Assembly (NCBI GenBank): GCA_964418595.1
Contig: CAYQMF010000017.1
Span: 1-64,000 of the forward strand
Length of the DNA stretch: 64,000 bases
From: CAYQMF01 sp964418595
GTDB lineage: Bacteria; Planctomycetota; UBA1135; UBA2386
Direction: 5' to 3'
The notes under the pieces are model-generated. The model saw nothing but the letters and a program-made list of their open reading frames with translations, did not search any database and had not been told where the DNA came from. This document shows positions 1 through 8,718 of this stretch, one piece after another. A program made the translations under genes and the position numbers. Positions within the stretch are counted from its first letter, which is position 1. Every line of letters begins with the position of its first letter.

Positions 1-1
1 C

Positions 2-94
2 GCTGCCGATCTGCTGGCGCGGCTGTACGACGGCCGCGGCGCCGCAGCGGCGGCCGAGACGTGGCGGGCGCGCGGCGCCGACGCGCGCCGATGA
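2..94 (+). CDS. C-terminal end of an unidentified gene (partial)
   Basis: An open frame enters from the left edge and ends at TGA 92-94, giving about 30 residues that end in an Ala/Arg-rich helix-like tail (…TWRARGADARR). The next gene is on the opposite strand and ends at 131, so this fits the 3' end of a rightward gene converging on it. Nothing in the fragment identifies a family. It could also be chance open frame, which is common at this G+C. Confidence 0.35.
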   Translation, partial: AADLLARLYDGRGAAAAAETWRARGADARR

Positions 95-130
95 CGGCGG
101 GCGCGCCGCAGAAGCATCGACGCCCTCCCG

Positions 131-1276
131 CTACGGATTGACGCGGACCGGCGCCGGCGCCGCACTGGCGCGCACTTCGTGCCGTTTCGAGAACGCAGGG
201 TTGTCGACGAGGAACGAGCAGGTCTTGCAGGCGTTGGGGTAGTCGCCGGCGAACATCCGGCGGCGGAAGGCGCGGTAGCGTTCGCCGTTCCAGATCTCCG
301 CCACCGGCGCCTCGTTGACGTTGCCCATCTCCAGCTCCTCGGGCGCGCGGCAGCAGGGGAACACGCGGCCGTCGGGCTCGATCTTCATGTAGTACGAAGC
401 CATCCGGCAGAAGTGCGGGTAGCGCTCGCGGATGGTCTCGGTCATGTGGATGAGCATGTCCGGCATGATCCCGCGCACGTGCGGCGGCACGACCGTGACC
501 GCGCGCCGCAGCGGCTCGTCGAAGTCGACGTAGAGGTTGATGCCGCGGGCGCGCGCGCGCTCGCAGGCGCGATCCAGTTCGCGCTCGATCTCCTGGTTGC
601 TGAACCGGTCGGTCACCTGCCGCCCCACGCACCCCTTGGCGTTGTAGAGCATCGGCTGCACGCGGATGTCGCTGCGCGCCGCGCTCGCGCCGAGGTCGGC
701 CAGGAAGTCGACGAACTCGGCGAGGTGCAGCAGGTTGTCGGCCATGAGCACGGCGACGAAGCCCACCGGCACGCCGCGCGCCGCCGCCAGCGGCAGGATC
801 TCGCGGATGTGCTGCACGACGGTGTCGAAGTCGGCGCGCACGCGCAGGCTCTCGAACACGGCCTTGTCGTGGCTGTCGAAGGAGATGTGCAGCTTCTGGA
901 CCCGGTCCTGGATGTCGAGGAAGCGCTTGCCGTCGAGCACCGTGGCGTTGCTGTAGAGATTGAGCCACACGTCGTGCTCGCGGCACTTGGTGATCACCTG
1001 CCGGATGTCGGCGAGCATCGGCTCGGACAGCGCCGACGGGGTCCACAGCGAGGTCGTGGGCAGGATGTCGTCGAGCAGGCGCGCGGCGTCTTCGCGCTTC
1101 ATCACCACCAGCGGCACCCCGTCCGCCTGCCCGCACATGACGCAGCGCAGGTTGCAGAGGTTGTTGGGCGCGAACTCGAGCCACGCCGGCCGCGACAGCC
1201 AGACCTCGGCCTCGCCCGCCAGGTCATGGACGATCGCCATGTAGTTGTCGATCTCGCTCGCGAGCTTGCCGGGCAT
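131..1276 (-). CDS. Radical SAM protein with SPASM domain
   Basis: A 381-residue radical SAM enzyme. The 4Fe-4S/SAM motif C-x3-C-x2-C is CNLRCVMC at residues 41-48. A C-terminal SPASM-type cysteine set is visible at C290, C308, C309, C350 and C353, framed by the usual EPDGRVFPCC and GNV..IWNGERYRAFR strings. SPASM proteins bind auxiliary iron-sulfur clusters and often modify peptides or act in cofactor maturation, but no precursor peptide or partner is visible here. It stands alone on the minus strand, divergent from the TolC-type operon 156 bases away. The substrate is unknown; family assignment is secure. Confidence 0.88.
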   Translation of the reverse strand: MPGKLASEIDNYMAIVHDLAGEAEVWLSRPAWLEFAPNNLCNLRCVMCGQADGVPLVVMKREDAARLLDDILPTTSLWTPSALSEPMLADIRQVITKCREHDVWLNLYSNATVLDGKRFLDIQDRVQKLHISFDSHDKAVFESLRVRADFDTVVQHIREILPLAAARGVPVGFVAVLMADNLLHLAEFVDFLADLGASAARSDIRVQPMLYNAKGCVGRQVTDRFSNQEIERELDRACERARARGINLYVDFDEPLRRAVTVVPPHVRGIMPDMLIHMTETIRERYPHFCRMASYYMKIEPDGRVFPCCRAPEELEMGNVNEAPVAEIWNGERYRAFRRRMFAGDYPNACKTCSFLVDNPAFSKRHEVRASAAPAPVRVNP

Positions 1277-1432
1277 GGGTTTGGGTGGGCGACTATAGGA
1301 TGGTGGCCTCCGATCGGGCCCTCAGTCTCATCGACCGTTTTGGTGCGCGACGGGAAGTGCGCCCGAGAAACTGACGTCTCCGGCACCCGCAGGCTCGATC
1401 CTCTTTCGCGAACCTCCGTTGTGACCAGGACC

Positions 1433-3013
1433 ATGAACGACTCCGTGCACGCGTCGCTGCCGCGACGCCGAGCCACGCACTCCGTCCCACTCGCCGTGTT
1501 CCTCGTCGTTGGTGCCGGCTGCGCTGCGGCCGGGGCGAGGCACGCCGAGGCCGAGGCATCGGAGGCGTTGGCCGCGCGCGGCAACGCCGCGGTCGACGGC
1601 ATCCAGGCCGCCGCGGTCCGCCCCCGGGCGGCGGCCGCGACTCCGGCGACGGCGCCGCAAGCCGGCACGCCGACGAAGATCGACCTCGCCAGCGCCCTCG
1701 CCCAGGCGGTGCGCGGCAACCGCGAGTACCAGACGCAGCGCGAGAGCCTCGTGCAGCAGGCTCTCGCCTTTCGCAACGCGCAGTTCAACTTCGGGCCCCA
1801 GCTCTCCGGGACGATGAGCGCCGTGTTCGCGGACCGTGAGGACAGCCTCGACTCGTGGGCCGGCGACACCCACCTGGGTGTGCGGCAGATCCTGCCGACC
1901 GGCGGCACCATCGCCCTCGACAGCGGGCTCGGCTTCCTGCGCAGCGACGGCGGGCCGAGCGCGTGGAACAGCGCTGCCGGCCTGCGTCTGACGCAGCCTC
2001 TGCTCCGGGGGATGGGCTACGAGGTCAGCCACGAGTCCTGGACGCAGGCGGAGCACGACCTCGTGTATGCCTTGCGCGAGTTCGAGCTGTTCCGCCAACG
2101 CTTCGCCATCGACATCGCACGCGAGTACTTCGAGCTGGTGGGTCAGACCCAGACCCTGGCCAACCAGGAGCGCCGCCACGACGAAGCGCAGTTCGATCGG
2201 AGCAAGGCGGAGGCCTTGTACCGGGTGGGCCGCAGCGACGAGCAGGCACTGTTTCGCGCGCGGCGCCGTGAGATCGAGACGGAGAACGACGTCATCGATG
2301 CACGTGCAGGCTACCAGCGAGCCTTGGATGCGTTCCGCATCCGTCTCGGGTTGTCCGCGGCGACCGCGATCGCGGTCGCCGACCAGGAGCCGGACTTCGA
2401 ACTCGTCGACATGGACGACACGTCGGCGGTGGCGGCGGCGGCTCACAACCGCCTCGACCTGCGCACCGCGGAAGAACGGATCGACGATGCCGAGCGCGCG
2501 GTGCGGCTAGCGGACCACGGCATCCTCCCCGACCTGAACCTCGATGCCGCCTACGGCCTGGACGGCGAAGGCAGCGCGCTCGACCGTGCCGCTCCCGACC
2601 GCTGGTCGTCGTCCATCGGTCTGTCCATGCAACTCCCCCTGCAGCGGACCCTCGAGCGCAACCGGGCCGCAGTGGCGCGCATTGCCCTGCACCAGGCGGT
2701 GCGCAGTCGCGTGCTGCTGCACGACCAGCTCGAGCTCGAAGTGCGCGATCAGCTCCGGCAGCTTCGCAGCATGGAGCAGCAGGTGATCCTGCAGCGCGAC
2801 CAGATCGAGTACGAACGCCGCGCCGTGGCGGTGACCCAGATCCGCTATGAAGCCGGTGTGCTCGACAACCGCGACCTTCTCGAGGCCCGCCAGGCCCTGA
2901 TCGATGCGCAGAACACGCTGATCCGATTGAAGGTCGACCACTTCATCCGCCGGCTGGAGTTGCACCGCGCGCTCGGGCTCCTCTTCATCGACACCGAGGG
3001 GATGTGGCGATGA
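1433..3013 (+). CDS. TolC-family outer membrane efflux lipoprotein
   Basis: A 526-residue outer-membrane channel of the TolC/OEP type, the exit duct of a tripartite exporter. I place the start at ATG 1433: it is followed by a Arg-rich n-region, a hydrophobic stretch (PLAVFLVVGAGC) and a lipobox cysteine at residue 30. The longer upstream frame is antisense to the radical SAM gene and is rejected. An Ala/Pro-rich linker (about 31-80) precedes two OEP repeats rich in heptad-like helices, e.g. LEVRDQLRQLRSMEQQ. It is the first gene of a four-gene operon and its TGA overlaps the ATG of the adaptor gene. Confidence 0.88.
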   Translation: MNDSVHASLPRRRATHSVPLAVFLVVGAGCAAAGARHAEAEASEALAARGNAAVDGIQAAAVRPRAAAATPATAPQAGTPTKIDLASALAQAVRGNREYQTQRESLVQQALAFRNAQFNFGPQLSGTMSAVFADREDSLDSWAGDTHLGVRQILPTGGTIALDSGLGFLRSDGGPSAWNSAAGLRLTQPLLRGMGYEVSHESWTQAEHDLVYALREFELFRQRFAIDIAREYFELVGQTQTLANQERRHDEAQFDRSKAEALYRVGRSDEQALFRARRREIETENDVIDARAGYQRALDAFRIRLGLSAATAIAVADQEPDFELVDMDDTSAVAAAAHNRLDLRTAEERIDDAERAVRLADHGILPDLNLDAAYGLDGEGSALDRAAPDRWSSSIGLSMQLPLQRTLERNRAAVARIALHQAVRSRVLLHDQLELEVRDQLRQLRSMEQQVILQRDQIEYERRAVAVTQIRYEAGVLDNRDLLEARQALIDAQNTLIRLKVDHFIRRLELHRALGLLFIDTEGMWR

Positions 3014-4497
3014 GGCGCTGGGGTACTGCGGTCGCGTTGACGGCGCTCGTCGCCGTCCTGGTGCTCGCGTCGATCGGCGCCACCGGAGACCGCGCCAAGG
3101 CGGCGACTCCGGCGGAGGAAGGTCTGTACACCGTCGGCCGCGGTGACCTCCCGATCACGCTGGCGGAGAACGGCACCCTGGTGGCGAAGGACTCGCGCGA
3201 AGTCGTGTTCCTCGCCGGGCGCGGCGGCAAGATCGCATGGCTGATCGAGGCGGGCAGCGAGGTGAAGGAGGGCGACGTGGTCTGTCGGGTGGACACCGCA
3301 GACCTCGAGACCGCGGTGCAGCAGAGCGAGCTGGACATCACTCAGGCGGAAGCCGACCTCAAGACGGCGCAGACCGAACTCGCCATCCAGAAGACCGAGA
3401 ACGATGCCGCGATCGTCAAGGCCCGCATCGCGGTCGAGAAGACCACCAAGGAGCTGGAGCGCTACAAGGTCGGCGACGGCCCCCAGGAGCGACGCAAGCT
3501 CGAGATCGCGCTCAAGGACGCGCAGACCGAGTTCGGCCGCAAGAAGAAGTTTCTCGACGACAGCAAGCGGCTGGTCGACGAAGGCTTCCTGCGCAAGGCG
3601 GAGCTCGAGGATCACGAGATCGCCTTCGAGAAGGCGGAGGTCCAGCTCGAGGGGGCAAAGCTCGAGCTCGACATGTTCGACCGCTACAAGGACCCCATGG
3701 CGCGCGGCGACAAGGAAGTCGCCCTCAGCGACGCCCAGCGCGAGCTGACGGCCACGGAGGCACGCAACGAGACCAAACTGCTGCAGCGCCAGGTAGCGGA
3801 GACCCAGGCCAACAAGCGTCTGTTGCAGCACACCAAGCGACTGGCTGAGCTGCGACGCGACCTGGAGTCGTTCACCATGAGGGCACCGTGTGCCGGCATG
3901 GTCCTGCACGGCAACCCCAAGCAGCCGTGGTACACGGATCAACTGAAGGTGGGCGGTGAGATCTGGGAGAGCATGACGGCGTGCACGATCCCCGACCTGC
4001 GGGTGATGCAGGTCAAGCTGCAGGTCCACGAAGCGGACATCAGCAAGCTGCGGGTCGACCTGACGGTGACGGTGACGATGGAGTCCTACCCCGGCGTCGT
4101 GCTCGCGGGCAAGGTGAGCCGCATCGCGTCGATCGCCACCCGCAGCGAGGTCGGCGGCGACGACGGCGTCAAGAAGTTCGACGCCGAGATCACGCTGGAA
4201 GCGCGCGAGGGTCTGCTCCTGCGGCCGGGCATCAGCGCCAAGGCGACGATCGCCGTCGACCACCTGCGCGACGTCGTGTTCGTCCCCCTGCAGTGCGTCG
4301 CGCTCGCGGCGGGCGAACACTCGTGTTTCGTCCACGGCGCCGACGGCCAGCCCGTCCGCCGCACGGTCAAGGCCGGCGCCAACAACGATCAGTTCGTCTG
4401 CATCGAAGCCGGCCTGGAGGTCGGCGAGCGGGTGCTCCTCTACAACCCCAGCCTCAGTCGCACCGCGAGCAAGCCGCCCGCGGACGCCGGCCGATGA
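3010..4497 (+). CDS. HlyD/MacA-family periplasmic adaptor subunit
   Basis: A 495-residue membrane-fusion protein linking an inner-membrane ABC exporter to the TolC-type channel. ATG 3010 overlaps the preceding stop as ATGA, so I prefer it to GTG 3004. Residues 5-25 form an uncleaved or signal anchor (VALTALVAVLVLASIGA). A biotinyl-lipoyl-like half (VFLAGRGGKIAWLIEAGSEV) is followed by a long charged alpha-hairpin (about 100-285) and the returning half with MRAPCAGMVLHG. The hairpin is unusually long and rich in E/K/Q. A beta-barrel and membrane-proximal domain (about 330-480) complete the family architecture. Confidence 0.88.
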   Translation: MRRWGTAVALTALVAVLVLASIGATGDRAKAATPAEEGLYTVGRGDLPITLAENGTLVAKDSREVVFLAGRGGKIAWLIEAGSEVKEGDVVCRVDTADLETAVQQSELDITQAEADLKTAQTELAIQKTENDAAIVKARIAVEKTTKELERYKVGDGPQERRKLEIALKDAQTEFGRKKKFLDDSKRLVDEGFLRKAELEDHEIAFEKAEVQLEGAKLELDMFDRYKDPMARGDKEVALSDAQRELTATEARNETKLLQRQVAETQANKRLLQHTKRLAELRRDLESFTMRAPCAGMVLHGNPKQPWYTDQLKVGGEIWESMTACTIPDLRVMQVKLQVHEADISKLRVDLTVTVTMESYPGVVLAGKVSRIASIATRSEVGGDDGVKKFDAEITLEAREGLLLRPGISAKATIAVDHLRDVVFVPLQCVALAAGEHSCFVHGADGQPVRRTVKAGANNDQFVCIEAGLEVGERVLLYNPSLSRTASKPPADAGR

Positions 4498-5189
4498 GCG
4501 TGCTGCTGACGCTGCGGGGCGTGACCAAGACGCACGGGTCGGGGGAACACGCCGTCACCGTCCTGCGAGGCATCGACCTCCAGGTGCACGCGGGCGAACT
4601 TCTCGCGATCGTCGGGCCTTCGGGCTCCGGCAAGTCGACGCTGCTCAACCTGCTGGGCTGCCTCGACCGTCCCACCAGCGGCAGCTACCACATCGAAGGC
4701 GTCGACGTGGGCGCACTCGAGGACCGCGCGTTGTCGCGGCTGCGCAACCACCGCATCGGGTTCGTCTTCCAGTCCTTCCTCCTGGTGCCCCACCTCACGG
4801 TGCGCGAGAACATCGAGCTGCCGATGCTGTACGCGCGCCTCGGTCGCACGGCGCGCCGGCGTCGCTGCGACGAGCTGATGGCGCGGGTGGGACTCTCGCA
4901 TCGCACCGGCCACCGTCCCAACCAGCTCTCTGGCGGCGAGTGCCAGCGGGTGGCGATCGCGCGCGCCCTCGCCAATGACCCGGCGCTCCTGCTCGCCGAC
5001 GAACCGACCGGCAACCTCGACTCGAAGATCTCGGCGGAGATCCTGTCGGTGTTCGCCGACCTGCACGCCGCCGGCCACACGGTGCTGATGATCACGCACG
5101 ACCAGGACATCGCCCGCCGCGTCCCACGCCGCGTCCTGATCCTCGATGGCGAGATTCGCGCCGACGGTGCACCGGAGGCGCAGTCATGA
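4494..5189 (+). CDS. ABC transporter ATP-binding protein (MacB/LolD type)
   Basis: A 231-residue ATPase subunit. Walker A is GPSGSGKST at 41-49, the Q-loop VFQSF lies at 91-95, the signature motif LSGGE at 145-149 (Glu where Gln is typical), Walker B ALLLADEP at 164-171, and the H-loop is in MITHDQD. This is the MacB/LolD/FtsE subgroup, which powers mechanotransmission rather than classic transport. The start ATG 4494 overlaps the adaptor stop, and its own stop overlaps the permease start, implying translational coupling and fixed stoichiometry. In canonical MacB the ATPase and permease are fused; here they are separate genes. Confidence 0.93.
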   Translation: MSVLLTLRGVTKTHGSGEHAVTVLRGIDLQVHAGELLAIVGPSGSGKSTLLNLLGCLDRPTSGSYHIEGVDVGALEDRALSRLRNHRIGFVFQSFLLVPHLTVRENIELPMLYARLGRTARRRRCDELMARVGLSHRTGHRPNQLSGGECQRVAIARALANDPALLLADEPTGNLDSKISAEILSVFADLHAAGHTVLMITHDQDIARRVPRRVLILDGEIRADGAPEAQS

Positions 5190-6454
5190 TCCTCGGTGAG
5201 TTGCTGGTCGAGGCACTGCGCAACCTCGCACGCCACAAGCTGCGCTCGCTGCTCACCGCGCTCGGCATCGTGTTCGGCGTCGCGTCGGTCGTGGCGATGG
5301 TCGCCACCGGTGAGGGCGCGCGGCGACAGATCCTGGCGCAGATCCAGGAACTCGGCATGCGCAACGTGATCGTCAACGCGAAGCGCCCGCCCGCCGACCA
5401 GGACACCCGGCGGGAGCGCGCCACCGTCCTGCGCTATGGGATCACGTTCCGCGATGCGGCGCAGATCGAAGCGACCTTGCCGATGGTCGAACGCGTGCTG
5501 CAGGTGCACGACGTCGAGCGCTGGATCTGGTTCAAGAGTCGGCGCCTGCAGGCCAAGGTGCGCGGAGTCACGCCGGAGTACATGGAGGCGCTTCGCCTCG
5601 AACCCCGTCTCGGCCGGCGCCTCGAGATCGGCGACGGCATCGCCCGCCGCCGCGTATGCGTCGTGCGCGAGGGCCTGATCCGCGAGGCCCGGTACGTCGG
5701 CGACCCGCTGGGTCTCGACCTGCGGGTCGGCGGCGAGTTCTACCGCGTCGTCGGTGTCCTGCCCGACTTCACGCTGCGCAGCACCGCCCAGCACGTGCTC
5801 GGCCTGGACGATCGGGCGCTGGAGATCTACGTGCCCTTCGAGACCGTGCTCGAGCGCAACGGCCTCACCGACACGAGCAGCGAGTCCGGGCGCCGCGAGA
5901 GCTCCCGGGTCGAACTGCACCAGCTCGTGTGCCAGGTGCGGGAGGGTGCCGACGTCGAGCTGGCCGCCCGCGCCATCCACACCGTGTTCGCCCGGTTTCA
6001 TCCGACCCGCGACTACGAGCTCACGGTGCCGCTCGAACTGCTGCAGTCGCGCCAGCAGGCGCAGCGAGTGTTCGACATCGTGCTGCCGATCATCGCGGGC
6101 ATCAGCCTGCTGGTCGGCGGCATCGGCATCCTCAACATCATGCTGGCCAGCGTCACGGAGCGGACGCGCGAGATCGGGATCCGCCGCGCCATCGGCGCCT
6201 CGCGCGGTGACATCGTCCTGCAGTTCCTGATCGAGACGGTGGCCCTCGCCGGCGGCGCTGGCCTGCTCGGCGTCGGCGCCGGCTCGGCGTTCGTCTTTGC
6301 GCTCGAGGCCTTCACGAACTGGCAGCCGGTGATCACGGGCTGGTCGGTGGGGCTGGCGCTGCTGATCGCCTCGGCAACCGGGATCGCATTCGGGATCTAC
6401 CCGGCGCGGCGCGCCGCGAGGATGGACCCGATCCAGGCACTGCGACACGAGTGA
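5186..6454 (+). CDS. MacB/FtsX-type ABC transporter permease
   Basis: A 422-residue permease with the MacB_PCD-FtsX layout: a first membrane helix (about 20-42, LRSLLTALGIVFGVASVVAMV), a periplasmic core domain (about 45-285) and three C-terminal helices, the first at IIAGISLLVGGIGILNIML, followed by the conserved TERTREIGIRRAIGASR coupling loop. It completes a TolC-HlyD-ABC-FtsX operon. Such systems export siderophores, antibiotics, peptides or lipoproteins; nothing here identifies the cargo. It converges on dinB with nine bases between the stops. Confidence 0.92.
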   Translation: MILGELLVEALRNLARHKLRSLLTALGIVFGVASVVAMVATGEGARRQILAQIQELGMRNVIVNAKRPPADQDTRRERATVLRYGITFRDAAQIEATLPMVERVLQVHDVERWIWFKSRRLQAKVRGVTPEYMEALRLEPRLGRRLEIGDGIARRRVCVVREGLIREARYVGDPLGLDLRVGGEFYRVVGVLPDFTLRSTAQHVLGLDDRALEIYVPFETVLERNGLTDTSSESGRRESSRVELHQLVCQVREGADVELAARAIHTVFARFHPTRDYELTVPLELLQSRQQAQRVFDIVLPIIAGISLLVGGIGILNIMLASVTERTREIGIRRAIGASRGDIVLQFLIETVALAGGAGLLGVGAGSAFVFALEAFTNWQPVITGWSVGLALLIASATGIAFGIYPARRAARMDPIQALRHE

Positions 6455-6463
6455 GGAAGGCAG

Positions 6464-7627
6464 CTACTCCGGCGTCGAGCCCCTTCGGATCGAGCCATCG
6501 CCGAAGCGATCGCGGATCGCGTCGACGGCGCGCATGAGGTTCTTCTCACGGGCCGGTGCCGCCGCGAAGAGCGAGCCCTGCTGCGAGGCAGCGGCCGGCG
6601 TGAAGTCGGTGACTCCGACCCCGAGCAGACGCACGGGCCCGCGCGTCCAGTGCGCGAGGAAGAGGGCCTTCGCCGCTCGGTAGATCACGAGGTCGTCGTC
6701 GCTCGCCGGCACCAGCTTGCTCTGCCGCAGGACGGTGGTGAAGTCGCGGTAGCGCAGCTTGAGCTTCACGGTGCGCCCCACGATGCCGGCGCGGCGCAGC
6801 CGGCGGCCGACGCCCTCGCTCAGCTCGAGCAGGACGCCGCAGCAGTCGGCTTCCCGACGCAGGTCCGTCGCGAAGGTCGTCTCGTGGCTGATGCTCTTCG
6901 CCTCGCGGTCGGGCACCACCGCGCGGTCGTCCATCGCGCGCGCGAGCTTCCAGAAGTGGCGGCCACCGGCCTCGCCGAACAGCGCCACCATCGCGTCGCC
7001 GGTGAGCCCCTGCAGGTCGCCGATGGTGTGGAGCCCGCGCGCCCGCATCGCCGCTTGCGCCTGCGGCCCCGCGCCCCACAGGCGACCCACGGCGAGCGGC
7101 GCCAGGAACGCCGCCTCCTCGCCCGGCGGCACGACCACCAGCGCGTCGGGCTTGCGCAGGTCGCTCGCCACCTTCGCCACGAACTTGTTGCTCGCGACCC
7201 CCACCGACACGACCAGCGACGTTGTGTCGCGCACCGCCGCCTTGAGCTTGCGCGCGATCGCCTCACCGTCGCCGAACAACGCGCGGCTGTCGCTGACATC
7301 GAGGAATGCCTCGTCGAGCGAGAGCGGCTCGACCAGCGGCGTGAACGACTCGAACACCGCGTGGATCTGCGCCGCGACCTGCGCGTAGTGCGCCATCCGC
7401 GGCGGCACGACCACCGCGTCGGGGCACTTGCGCAGCGCGATCGCCATCGGCATCGCCGAGCGCACGCCGAACGGCCGCGCCTCGTAGCTCGCCGTCGAGA
7501 CCACGCTGCGCGGTCCTGTTCCGCCCACGATCACGGGTCGGCCACGCAGGGCTGGATCGTCGCGCTGCTCGATGGCCGCGTAGAAGGCGTCCATGTCGGC
7601 GTGCAGGATCGTGCGGGGGGAGGTCAC
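6464..7627 (-). CDS. dinB: DNA polymerase IV (Y-family)
   Basis: A 387-residue translesion polymerase. Catalytic carboxylates are visible in HADMDAFYA (D11) and SLDEAFLD (D105, E106). The steric-gate region, the helix-hairpin-helix string LWGAGPQAQAAMRARGLHTIGDL and a little-finger domain (KSISHETTF…VKLKLRYRDFTTV) follow in order. The C-terminus lacks an obvious clamp-binding QL-LF motif, although QQGSLF near the end is a plausible substitute. It is transcribed alone. A short dyad 47-64 bases upstream of the start (7674-7691) could be a regulatory site. Confidence 0.95.
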   Translation of the reverse strand: MTSPRTILHADMDAFYAAIEQRDDPALRGRPVIVGGTGPRSVVSTASYEARPFGVRSAMPMAIALRKCPDAVVVPPRMAHYAQVAAQIHAVFESFTPLVEPLSLDEAFLDVSDSRALFGDGEAIARKLKAAVRDTTSLVVSVGVASNKFVAKVASDLRKPDALVVVPPGEEAAFLAPLAVGRLWGAGPQAQAAMRARGLHTIGDLQGLTGDAMVALFGEAGGRHFWKLARAMDDRAVVPDREAKSISHETTFATDLRREADCCGVLLELSEGVGRRLRRAGIVGRTVKLKLRYRDFTTVLRQSKLVPASDDDLVIYRAAKALFLAHWTRGPVRLLGVGVTDFTPAAASQQGSLFAAAPAREKNLMRAVDAIRDRFGDGSIRRGSTPE

Positions 7628-7673
7628 GGGGAGGAAGGCAGCGTACCCGGCGGTGGCGTCGTCCTTGTTCCAC

Positions 7674-7691
7674 TCCGGTTTCTGTTCCGGA
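7674..7691. promoter_or_regulatory. Dyad upstream of dinB
   Basis: TCCGG, eight bases, CCGGA. The perfect 5-bp arms lie 47-64 bases upstream of the dinB start. Position fits an operator, but the arms are short and GC-rich, so chance is a real alternative. It does not match the classic E. coli or Bacillus LexA boxes. Confidence 0.25.
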
Positions 7692-7727
7692 CCCGACCTT
7701 CCATGTCACGCAGCACGACAGACAGGA

Positions 7728-7810
7728 GGCGCGGCGCTCCGCGCCGCGTGAGACACGGAAGGACGGAGGGACGGAGCAGAAAGCAGAGAGCAGGAAGGAG
7801 AGGGAGAGAG
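7728..7810. repeat. GC hairpin followed by a purine tract
   Basis: A perfect 7-bp hairpin (GGCGCGG, loop CGCT, CCGCGCC; 7728-7745) is followed by about 60 bases (7751-7810) that are almost all A and G on the plus strand, composed of loosely repeated GGAGGGACGGAG-like and GCAGAGAGCAGG-like units. It fills most of the divergent gap between dinB and the CxxC-protein gene. Composition is unlike everything around it. It may be a dispersed intergenic repeat or a purine-rich leader of the rightward operon. Confidence 0.45.
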
Positions 7811-7851
7811 CGCGCGTGGCCATAATGCGCCCCTCCCACTCCGAGGCTCCC

Positions 7852-8718
7852 ATGCTCCGAACCCTCCTCGCCCTCCTGGTCTCCGTCTTCCTCACCGTCA
7901 CTCCCGGTGCGCAGGGCAAGGACAAGGACCAGTTCCTCGTCCCGATCCCGGAGAAGCTCGAGCGCGCCACCGCCCCCGACGCGAACGGCGTCGTGCAGTG
8001 GGTCGCCTTCAAGGCCGAGCCGTGCGTCAACTGCCAGGGTCGCAAGACCATGGTGTGCCGGCACTGCGCGCGCTTCGAGAAGGGCGACCACAACGATTGC
8101 CCGGAGTGCAAGGAGACGAAGGAGGCGCCGTGCCGGATCTGCGCCGGCACCGGGGAGATGCCCGACATCCTCGTGCGCGCGCCGTGCCCCACGTGCTTCG
8201 GGGCGAGCGTGACCGCGTGCCTGATCTGCAACGGGGCGGGGCGCTTCCCGGTGGCGGGCGGTGGCGACCGCATGCAGAAGTGCGGCTGCTGCGATGGGGT
8301 GGGCGCCTACAAGTGCGCGACCTGCGACGGCAAGCGCTACGTCGAGACGCCGGCGCTCAAGCCGTCGGTGGGCGACGCCAAGGTCGCGGATCTGAAGAAG
8401 GCGCAGGAGGCGCTGGCGCTGGTGGCGACGGCGCTCGCGACCTTCGAGTCGACCGGCGACGGGCGCAAGGACGCCAAGGCCTTCGACAAGGTGGTGGGGC
8501 CGGGCGAGAAGTACTTCGTTCCGCTCAAGCGCGCGCGCAAGCACTTCGAGGACGCGACCAAGAAGATGGCCAAGGGATCCGTGTGGACCCACTACGGCGA
8601 GACGGTGAAGAACAACCTCGCGATGGCCAAGCAGGCGCTGGAGTACTACGTCAAGCACCAGACCCGCCTGCTCGAACTGTCGCTCGCCCGCGCCGAACAG
8701 AACGCCACCAAGAAGTGA
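7852..8718 (+). CDS. Secreted protein with eight CxxC pairs (zinc-ribbon-like)
   Basis: A 288-residue protein with a cleavable signal peptide (MLRTLLALLVSVFLTVTPGAQG). Eight CxxC pairs occur at C58/61, 69/72, 83/86, 94/97, 112/115, 123/126, 144/147 and 155/158, several followed by G-x-G as in the DnaJ cysteine-rich domain (CAGTGEM, CNGAGRF, CDGVGAY). There is no J domain, so this is not DnaJ. The C-terminal third is Lys-rich and helical. ATG 7852 is preferred to GTG 7816 because it directly begins the signal peptide. Its stop overlaps the start of the downstream protease as GTGA, suggesting the pair work together, perhaps as an extracytoplasmic zinc-stabilised scaffold. Function unknown. Confidence 0.8.
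   Translation: MLRTLLALLVSVFLTVTPGAQGKDKDQFLVPIPEKLERATAPDANGVVQWVAFKAEPCVNCQGRKTMVCRHCARFEKGDHNDCPECKETKEAPCRICAGTGEMPDILVRAPCPTCFGASVTACLICNGAGRFPVAGGGDRMQKCGCCDGVGAYKCATCDGKRYVETPALKPSVGDAKVADLKKAQEALALVATALATFESTGDGRKDAKAFDKVVGPGEKYFVPLKRARKHFEDATKKMAKGSVWTHYGETVKNNLAMAKQALEYYVKHQTRLLELSLARAEQNATKK

Noticed and set aside
179..1432. Very long plus-strand extension of the TolC-type gene
   Set aside because: It is exactly antisense to the radical SAM gene, and ATG 1433 begins a proper lipoprotein signal.
7852..8718. DnaJ chaperone call for the CxxC protein
   Set aside because: No J domain or HPD motif; it has a signal peptide, and DnaJ is cytoplasmic.
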